Source of the DNA: Eremomyces bilateralis CBS 781.70
Taxonomy: Eukaryota; Ascomycota; Dothideomycetes; Eremomycetales; Eremomycetaceae
Assembly: GCF_010015585.1 (NCBI RefSeq)
Contig: NW_022985078.1
Span: 372,001-436,000 of the forward strand
Length of the DNA: 64,000 nt
Direction of reading: 5' to 3'
How positions within the stretch are numbered: the first letter of the stretch is position 1; each line of letters begins with the position of its first letter. Shown here piece by piece: positions 56,400 to 64,000 of the stretch. A program made the translations under genes and the position numbers. The notes under the pieces were generated by a model. It had not been told where the DNA came from and ran no database searches. It saw nothing but the letters and a program-made list of their open reading frames with translations.

Positions 56400-59300
56400 T
56401 TATTTCGCTCCCCGCTCCTCCCTCAACCGCTCCGCCTCCGCCTCCTCCTCCCGATTCCTCCGCTCCTCCCGCTCCAGTTGATCCGCCCGCCGCACCGCGA
56501 TGTCCTTCGGCCGATAGTCGCTGAACAGCCGCTTGAGCACGAACTCGATGATCCAGCACCCCGCGTAGTCCACCACCATCGTGGTCGTCATGACGAGCTT
56601 GAACTCGCTCGTGAACGGGACCAGCCGCAGCTTCTCGTTGATCTCCGGGATGAACTCCGTCGCGCACGAGAAGGCGACGGCGGCGACGAGGATGATGCCC
56701 CAGTACATGCCACGGTTCTCGCGGATGGATTCGCGGAAGGGGCGGCCTTGGTAGTTGATGGCGAAGGTGGAGATTTGCTGGATGAGCTGGAGGAGGTAGA
56801 TGGCGCTGTTGAGGAGGGACGGCTCGAATTCGCCCTCAAGGTCGATATCCAGGTCTTTTCTGCAGAGACGGTCAGTAAATGGCCCGAACGGATGCTAACT
56901 TTCGTAGTGACTTACGGTTCGGTCCGCTGCACATATTGCGAGATGTAGATCAATGTCACGATATGGATCGCAAATTGCCCAAGGACAGAGCCAACGATAT
57001 ATGGGTTGAAGATGTTGTTCTGTGGCCGCTCTTTGGAGAGCTTGTCGACCGACTGCAAATGAATTAGCACTCACGCCCAAACCAACCATGGCGCAGTCGA
57101 CTTACCTTCGCTCTCGAGATAGACAGGAAACACACGCTCATCATCATCCCGCTGATCGTCACCTGACCATCCCCGAACTTGATGCCATCCAGATACAGCA
57201 CGCTTAGACTGTATGCGCTGATCAAACAGTTCAGCGCGAGGATCTTGTACATCTGAATCGTAGCCACCAATGTGCATCGCCCTTGTCGAATGATGTTGGG
57301 AATGGCGATAACGTTCGACAGCTTGCTCGTGAACGGGGCTGCACAGGACGCGTCGCCAAGCTTGATGGTCGGGGGTTCGTTCTCGTCCAGTTCGGTTTCC
57401 ATCATGGTCTTTTGCCATTGATCGACCATGTTTTTCATGCTGGCTTGCGTCGCGGGCTGCTCCGGTTCGTCTGAATTCCTGGCCACAGTAGTATCGGCTG
57501 GCGCCGCAATGGCCCCGTTCGCCTGTCCTTCCTTTTTGGCGGCCTCTCGCAGGATGGCCTTCTCATAATGAGGATTCAAGGGGCCGGGAGGATACAGGTG
57601 CGCGATGAGGACGGGGACCGGCGGCGCAGGTTGGTTGAAGCGCTTCATGAGGGTAACCTGCTTCTCGTAGATTTCCTTCATCTTGGTGTTCCGGAAGTGA
57701 TCGCCAATCTTCGCCAAATCCTGTTTGGTGCCGTTCAGCAGCGCCACGCCAACGTGCGCCTGCTTCAGAGCTCCGACATCGTTCGTACCGTCACCGCACA
57801 TCAGCGTGGTATACCCTTGGTCTTTGAGGCCCAGAAGAATGTCTTCCTTCTGCTTGGGGGAAACACGGGCGTAGACCCAGGTATGCCGTAGGATTTGCGG
57901 CCATGCCTTCTGGTCCTGGAGCTTCGCCAACGCGTAACCCGTCACGCAGAGATCCTTGGTCCTCAGGATCTCCGGGTCAAGAGGCAGGGTTGGATCGACA
58001 GGGATGTTGACCTTATCGTCGGTACTACGCCAAACCAGGTATTTGCCGCTATTGTCATGCTCTGGCGCGTCGAGGATCAAGGTGTCGCGATCCACGATCT
58101 CGACTTGCTTCGCAACATGTACTGCCGTAAGGGGGTTGTCGCCGGTAATCATGATGCAGCGGTGGCTACTTTCGTTCAACATTCGGATCGACTTCACCGC
58201 GTCGTCTTTTAGGGGTGTTTGTAGGACGAGGAACCCCGCAAAATGCAGATCGCATTCTACTTCTTCCCTCTTCAAGTGGTTGATCCGGCTCTGGCCGATC
58301 TCGCCATCCTGGCTCAGGTATTTGTATCCCAGCGCCAACACGCGGCCTCCGTTTCGAGTGAAGTACTTGAAGGTCTCCTCATACTTGGGAGGGATGTCAA
58401 CCAGCATGTCCCGAATCGTTTCTGGGGCACCCTTCACAGCCGCAAATGTCGACTTCGCCCTCTTACCCGTCTTCCGACTTGTCGTGACCACAGTGGCGAC
58501 AGAGCTTTGTCGCTTAAGAGCAGATGAGAACTGGAATCGCCGTTTGATCTGGGCCGTGTCTGCATGCGTGGCATATCCCGAACCATGCGCTGCGGTCTTG
58601 ACTTTGCTGGAAAGCGTGTCGTTCTTCCCCAATAACCATCCAAGGGATGCGAGAGTGGCCTGTTCCATGGGTTCACCTGCCATCTCTCCATCGTCGAGCT
58701 TCACCAGTGCATGCGCAGTGGCAAGGACAAGGGTGGTTTCAGGTCCGGCATCGATCGTTGGAACAAGTCGAGTCTGCGCCCCGTCCGATTCGCACTTCAC
58801 TCCTGCCTTGCCTAATTCGAGTCCAGCTACTCCATCAACGACAAGGTCCTCTCCAGTAAGCGTACCGGTCTTGTCGAAGCAAGCGACATCAACACGACCA
58901 GCGAATGGGATGCGGAACGGCTCGGTGCAGAAGATCGCATACTTGCTCAGAGCGGCAAGACTGGTGTTGACCGCCAAACTCAGTTCCATGGGCAGCTCTG
59001 GGGGGACCACGCTGGTGATAATCAAAACGCAATCGAGTAGAAGCTTGGTGCGCTTGCGGTCCCTGACAACACCCTCGTTCCAGACATACCATGAAGCGGC
59101 AAGGGCAAACATGAGGAGGAAGAGAATGAATAGCAGGGCTTCGACGTTGTTCGCGGACACCCGTTCGGTAGAGAAGATCATCGTACGGACAAGAGCGCCT
59201 TGGTTGGTCTCGAAACCTGTCTTGACGACAACAGCCATTGCACCATTGTCTGGAGGGCGAGGAACCCCGGATTTCGGCTTCTCAGTCGCCTCCGTGCCGT

Positions 59301-60375
59301 CGTCGGATTGAGTTCCGTGGGCGACCTGGAGTACTTTTGTTCCGCCGTAAAGAAATGAGTTCTTGTCCAAACCCTCCGGTTCTACGCGAGCGTTGCCCGG
59401 ACGAAGCTGGATGGAGTCCTTCAGAATCGGCGTGCTCTCCCCGGACAACATGGCTTCATTGACAATGGCGGTGCCTTCGACCAGAATCATGTCACAGGCG
59501 ACCCCGCTGTCTTCTTTTGTCCTTCCCGCCGAGACCAAGTCCCCAGGTAGCAGCTTGTCGCTCTGGATTTCCGCCCATTTCCCTTTCCGGTACACATAAA
59601 GATTGTAGGGTTTGATGTTCATGCCCCGGAATTCACTCAGGGTACGTTGCCTCTGCCAGACGACCGTGCTCTCGAATGTCACCAGCATGAACAGGGTGAA
59701 AAGCGAGTAGTACCAGTATTCGTCAAGCATCCAGAGTCCGACGCAGAAGATTTGGAAGACGAAGAACGGCGCAACGGCGTGTTCTTGGAAAAGCTCCGTG
59801 AACGTTGGCACCGGAATATCAAATGTATTGTCTCCATAATGCTCTTGCAATCTCCTGATATCCGCCTCGGTGCGAAGCCCTTGACATTCTTGGAACACCT
59901 GTAGTTGTGGTTTGGGCTCCGAATCGACGGCGAAGGACAGAGGAGCGAAGTCGCCCGTTTCGGTACGGTAGAGGAAACGACGTTTCTGGAAAATGAAGGA
60001 TAAATTTTGCTTTCCACCAACACTGTCCCTCTTGAGAGTACATATCTCAGCCGACCCAGCATTCGCTATCGGGATGACCTTGATCAAGGCGGCAGTCCGC
60101 ACATCCTTTGCGGAGGTCGAGGTGAAGAGGGCCTTGGTGTTAACATCCCATTTGGTGGTCAGCCAAACCAGGGCCTGGATCGAGAAGATGGAGCCTATCC
60201 AAACAAAGCTCCATTCCGAAGCCTCAATATATTCGTCATAGAAATCCTCGTTGAGCCACAGCGCAAAGAACGCGGGCCAGATGATCAAGAACGGCCAGAC
60301 ATAAGCGTGCAGTCCGATCGGAAGCGGATTGTGGAGGCTCGCGGCTTTGATCTGGGGACTGTCGATGAGTGGCAT
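56400..60375 (-). CDS. spf1: P5A-type ATPase Spf1 (ER transmembrane-helix dislocase)
   Basis: ER membrane P-type ATPase that removes mis-inserted or mis-targeted transmembrane helices; its loss disturbs ER calcium, glycosylation and sterols. Exons 60375-57106, 57052-56916 and 56859-56400 encode 1288 residues. Two P5A-specific N-terminal helices are at about 24-40 and 56-72. The P5A signature VPPELPMELSLAVN starts near residue 457. The phosphorylation site is Asp501 in FDKTGTLTGED. The actuator loop has LSGESTP at about 310, and the hinge motif CGDGTNDVGALKQ is present. The C terminus is charged (a Glu/Arg-rich helix) after the last membrane helix. The frame upstream of the chosen ATG stays open for 66 codons, but family members start at the equivalent of MPLIDS. 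Introns are 53 and 56 bases. Confidence 0.95.
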
Positions 60376-61835
60376 CGTGCCAGAAGAACGGGGTGAAGGA
60401 TTAGGAATTAGGACATGTGGACAGTGCAAAAGTTCCGAATGGAAGAGAAAGTCGAGGCCAGATCGACGCAATGAGATGAAAGTCAATGGCTTGTCGTAGC
60501 TGCGGATGGAACGCGCCGCTAACAAGACTGAACACCACAGGAGAACAAAATCGCCACACCCGCCAAGCCTCAACTGGCAGGGGCTGCCGTGGCCTGTCGC
60601 TGCCTGGGCGCTGCTGTGGCGCTCCGGGCTCGGAGCGGAGCCACATTTGACATTTCACATATTTTCAGCCACACCTCCGATGGCACTCCTGAGGCAATTT
60701 ATCCTCACCCAATGTACAGCACAAAGTAGAGCTGTTCTGTAGCACCTTAGAAGTTAGAACACTAAGGAGGACCTGATGCAATTCGGGCGCTGATCGCCTT
60801 GTGCACAGTCATGTAACTTCCCCCTGCGTGATGGGACACCCGCCGTGCTGGAACGAATCTGAGGTACTTTGACTTCAAACCTACTCAGTCTCCACAGTCT
60901 ACACATATTACAATTCTTATACTCCGTAATCCTATGTAAATTGCGCTCTTCAGCTATTTTCCAACACACCGAACTGTGCCTATCTTAAGTTCATATTCAA
61001 AAGCTTGGCTGCTAGTTAGCTGATTTCCGCAGAGTACACGAAGTGCATCTTGGATACCGCGACAGTATTTCCATGCTTTAACGCCACTATCATCTTCTTT
61101 TCCTTTAAAAAAGATATAAAAAGAATCAGTCCAAGTCATCAAAACCGATCATAATGCTAGAAAGCCTTCGTCCAAAGTATACGTTGTGTTAAAAGCAATT
61201 TCAAACATTTCTTCCACGCAGGTCGGTACGTACTTGCAGTCGATCAAACTTCCACTTTTAGCGATCCGAATAGGCAAGGGATTAATAATACACGAGTATT
61301 TGTCCTAAGTTGCCGCTGTCAAGCAGACTCTCTAATCCTCTATGGCCTTGGCAGACCAACACTCTTGGGTGATGCGGAGTGTCCCTGTGCAAAGGGACGA
61401 GCGTTACAGGAGATGGGACTAGAGCGGCAACCTAAAAGGTCAGTTAACTTAATAGAGACATGAATTTGAACGACCAGCCGCACATCCATGCTTTTCGATG
61501 ACCTCCAGCTGAGACGATCTTGAACGGAAGTCAGCCGTGTGGATCATCGACTTATCGACGTTATATGCCAACCAACCCCAATGATGTTAAACATGTACGA
61601 GATGATGGAGAGGGGTCGCAAATTATCTGCGTCGCCAAACCACAGCTCTCTCGATATCAGCTGGTCTTGGTGCAGCTTGGCTTTGCGTTTCCGAAAGCTC
61701 CTGCACAGCCTTGCGCCTCGTCACATTGTTCATCGCAGTCCTTTTTAATGCGTCTACGATTCAGCTAATATGTCGTTCGAATATTCCAGAGCAGCCGTCA
61801 TGATTCCTTAATATTGACGATTACTGCGGCCAACG
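60376..61835. other. Intergenic stretch between spf1 and the NLR gene
   Basis: A 1.46-kb head-to-head region. No gene is supported. It is more AT-rich than the core genes around 60890-61340. Promoters of both genes must lie here. Confidence 0.4.
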
Positions 61836-64000
61836 ATGCGCCTCTTAAAGCTCAACGGCAACGGCGGGTTCATCCTGGAGACCTTTGGAACCACGACCCC
61901 TCCTTACGCCATACTTTCTCATACATGGGGAAGCGACAGCGATGAAGTCACATTCAAGGACGTCGTGGACGGTACTGGGAAGAATAAGGCTGGATACCAG
62001 AAGCTGGTATTCTGCGGAGACCAAGCCAAGTCCGACAGTCTATCCTATTTCTGGGTGGACACATGCTGCATCGATAAGTCGGATACCCACGAACTTACGA
62101 AGGCAATCAACTCTATGTTTCGCTGGTACCAGAATGCGACGCGATGCTACGTCTATCTCTCAGACGTTTCTGTACGCACGCAGGATGGGCAGGCTACTCA
62201 TATCGAGTGGGAGTCTTCTATGCGCAATAGCCGATGGTTCGAACGAGGATGGACACTCCAAGAGCTTCTCGCGCCGAAAATAGTTGAATTCTACTCCCGA
62301 GATCACGTCCGACTAGGTGATAGAAAGTCACTCGAACGGCATATCTGCGAGAAAACAGGAATCGCTCTAGAGGCACTCCAGGGCCGTCCACTCCATGGTT
62401 TCAGCGTCGAGGAGAAGTTTCGATGGATAGAGAAGCGGAAAACGACCGAGGAGGAGGACATGGCATACTGTCTCCTTGGAATTTTCGATGTTTTCTTGCC
62501 ACTTATATATAGCGAAGGCAAAGAGAATGCAATGAGAAGGCTGCGACGAGAGATCAAGGACTCTAAGCATAAATCGCGGTCATGTAAGTCTTTGCTATCT
62601 ATTTTGCACCTCCATTTGCTAATGTGCTCCATTGTTTAGACGAAAAGCTATCACGTACTATCCCCTTCGAGCGCAATCTTCGCTTCACCGGTCGCGAATC
62701 CGAGCTTTCTAGAATTGAAAAGCTACTTTTCCAACATGGCCAAACCGTAAAGATCGCAATTACAGGACTTGGAGGCGTAGGGAAGACGCAATTAGCGATC
62801 GAGACTGTCTATCGGACCATGGAGAAACAGAGTGACTGCTCAGTAATTTGGATTCCCGCTACCGATCCCGAAACCCTTCTTCAGGCGTTCTCGGCAGTCG
62901 CCGAAGAGTTGGATATACCTGGAAGAGACAAGCAAGGAGCGGACGTAAGACGTCTAGTTCAGAACTACCTCAGCAACGAAGGCGCGGGCCAGTGGCTGGT
63001 GGTGTTTGACAACGCCGACGACATGGATATGTGGATGGGGAAACCAGCCGAGAGACAATCTATCCGTCTCCTCGACTACCTTCCAAAGAGCAGGCAAGGA
63101 AGCATCCTCTTTACTACGCGAGATAGGAAGGTTGCTACCAAGCTGGCGTCTCAGAATTTGGTAAAAGTCCAAGAAATGAACGCAGAGGTGGCTTCGGAGC
63201 TATTACAGAAATGCTTGATCGGACACGATGTAGCGGCCTGCCAAACAGATACTGAAGCCTTAGTCACACAGCTGACTTACCTGCCGCTCGCCATTGTTCA
63301 GGCGGCAGCGTATATTAATGCGAACGACACCTCGATTACCGACTATCTTTCCTTACTTGATGAGCAGGATACGTCTATAATTGAACTTCTGAGCGAAGAC
63401 TTTGAAGATGACGGCAGATACCGCAATATCAAGAACCCAGTGGCCACAACATGGCTGATATCGTTCGAGCGAATTCAGCAGCACGATTCTTTGGCAGCAG
63501 ACTACTTATCTTTAATGGCATGTATTGAGCCAAAAGATATCCCGCAGAGTTTTTTTCCACCTGGCCCATCTCGCAAGAAGGAGATAGACGCTATCGGGAC
63601 GCTTCACGCCTATTCATTTATTAGTAAACGTCCAACAGATCTTACTGTCGATCTTCATCGGTTAGTACATATAGCTACTCGAAACTGGCTTCAAGAGAAC
63701 GATCAACTGGTCCAGTGGAAAGACAAAGCAGTCGTACGACTAGAGGAAGTTTTTCCCGACAACACCCACACCAACAGGAGCAAATGGAGGGCATACCTGC
63801 CGCACGTGCGCTTTATACTACAGTCTGGCCTCCTTCAGAAGGATTCGAAGAAGCGGACAGATCTCCAACGGAGATATGGAACGTGCCTCGACGCCGACGG
63901 ACGATGGAGTGAGGCAGAGGTCGCTTATTCCCAGGCCCTCGAGATAGAAGAGAAGGAGCTGGGCCCAGAGCATCATTCAACGCTGACCAGCATGGCCTAC
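61836..64000 (+). CDS. HET/NB-ARC/TPR receptor (fungal NLR), 3' end outside the window
   Basis: Non-self recognition receptor of the STAND class: repeats sense a ligand, the nucleotide-binding domain oligomerises and the HET domain executes cell death. Exon 61836-62583, a 56-base intron, then an exon open from 62640 to the window end give 703 residues. HET covers about 1-220 (PPYAILSHTWG, YFWVDTCCIDKSDTHEL, SRWFERGWTLQELLAP, EEEDMAYCLLGIF, LIYSEG). NB-ARC follows: Walker A GLGGVGKT (292-299), Walker B WLVVFDNADD, a sensor block GSILFTTRDR and a GLPL-like LPLAIVQAAAYI. A winged-helix-like region leads to the first tetratricopeptide repeat of kinesin-light-chain type (GRWSEAEVAYSQALEIEEK, then GPEHHSTLTSM). 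The frame is intact as far as seen. The number of repeats lies outside the window. Confidence 0.9.

Noticed and set aside
57956-59311. A 451-codon plus-strand open frame
   Set aside because: It runs antisense to the conserved ATPase core of spf1, is Ser/Arg-rich without any family feature, and arises from the codon composition of the real gene.
1-64000. CRISPR arrays, LTR elements or other virus-like elements
   Set aside because: No regularly spaced repeats, long terminal repeats, reverse transcriptase, integrase or capsid sequence were seen by eye.

Overview
This window comes from a filamentous ascomycete, most likely a Eurotiomycete related to Aspergillus or Penicillium. Protein genes carry one to five short spliceosomal introns, mostly 48 to 92 bases, with GT/AG ends and often a CTAAC-type branch site. 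The gene families are fungal: a vacuolar carboxypeptidase Y, a Zn2Cys6 regulator, HET-domain proteins and a HET/NB-ARC/TPR receptor. No rRNA operon, CRISPR array, LTR element or intact transposon was recognised. Exon joins given here were worked out by reading donor, acceptor and phase by hand; every multi-exon model closes in frame.

Layout. Positions 1-9 kb: a decayed glycosyltransferase-90 gene, carboxypeptidase Y (minus), the ribosome maturation factor Sdo1 (plus), ribosomal protein S18 (minus) and adenine deaminase (plus). 9-17.5 kb: a possibly broken coiled-coil gene, a DUF1989 protein and a 5-kb gene-poor stretch with small tandem repeats. 17.5-30.5 kb: a Zn2Cys6 regulator, glutamate decarboxylase, a membrane-anchored HDOD/DUF3445 protein with a 6-base microexon, a nitrilase with an unusual duplicated insertion, a Cys/His-rich small protein and a HET-domain protein. 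30.8 kb: an intron-bearing tRNA-Glu(CTC), then 3.2 kb without a convincing gene. 34-38.5 kb: a ferric reductase and a Baeyer-Villiger type monooxygenase, tail to tail. 40-47 kb: fibrillarin and ribosomal protein L17 sharing one promoter region, a histidine phosphatase of the TFIIIC tau55 type, ribosomal protein S22 and a zinc/LysM/PPxY protein. 48-60 kb: a four-span membrane protein, a small basic protein, a CSC1/OSCA-type channel and the P5A ATPase Spf1. 61.8-64 kb: the N-terminal 703 residues of an NLR-like receptor running off the window end.

Together the window is mainly core genome. Five genes serve ribosome production (sdo1, rps18, fibrillarin, rpl17, rps22). It is interspersed with accessory genes for nitrogen compounds (adenine deaminase, DUF1989, glutamate decarboxylase, HDOD, nitrilase), redox and iron (ferric reductase, monooxygenase) and non-self recognition (two HET proteins). 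The most unusual points are the duplicated RR-S/EICWP motif inside the nitrilase, the anchored HDOD protein with its microexon, the three PPxY motifs in the LysM protein, the tandem TTAGGG unit between fibrillarin and L17, and the truncated-by-window NLR.
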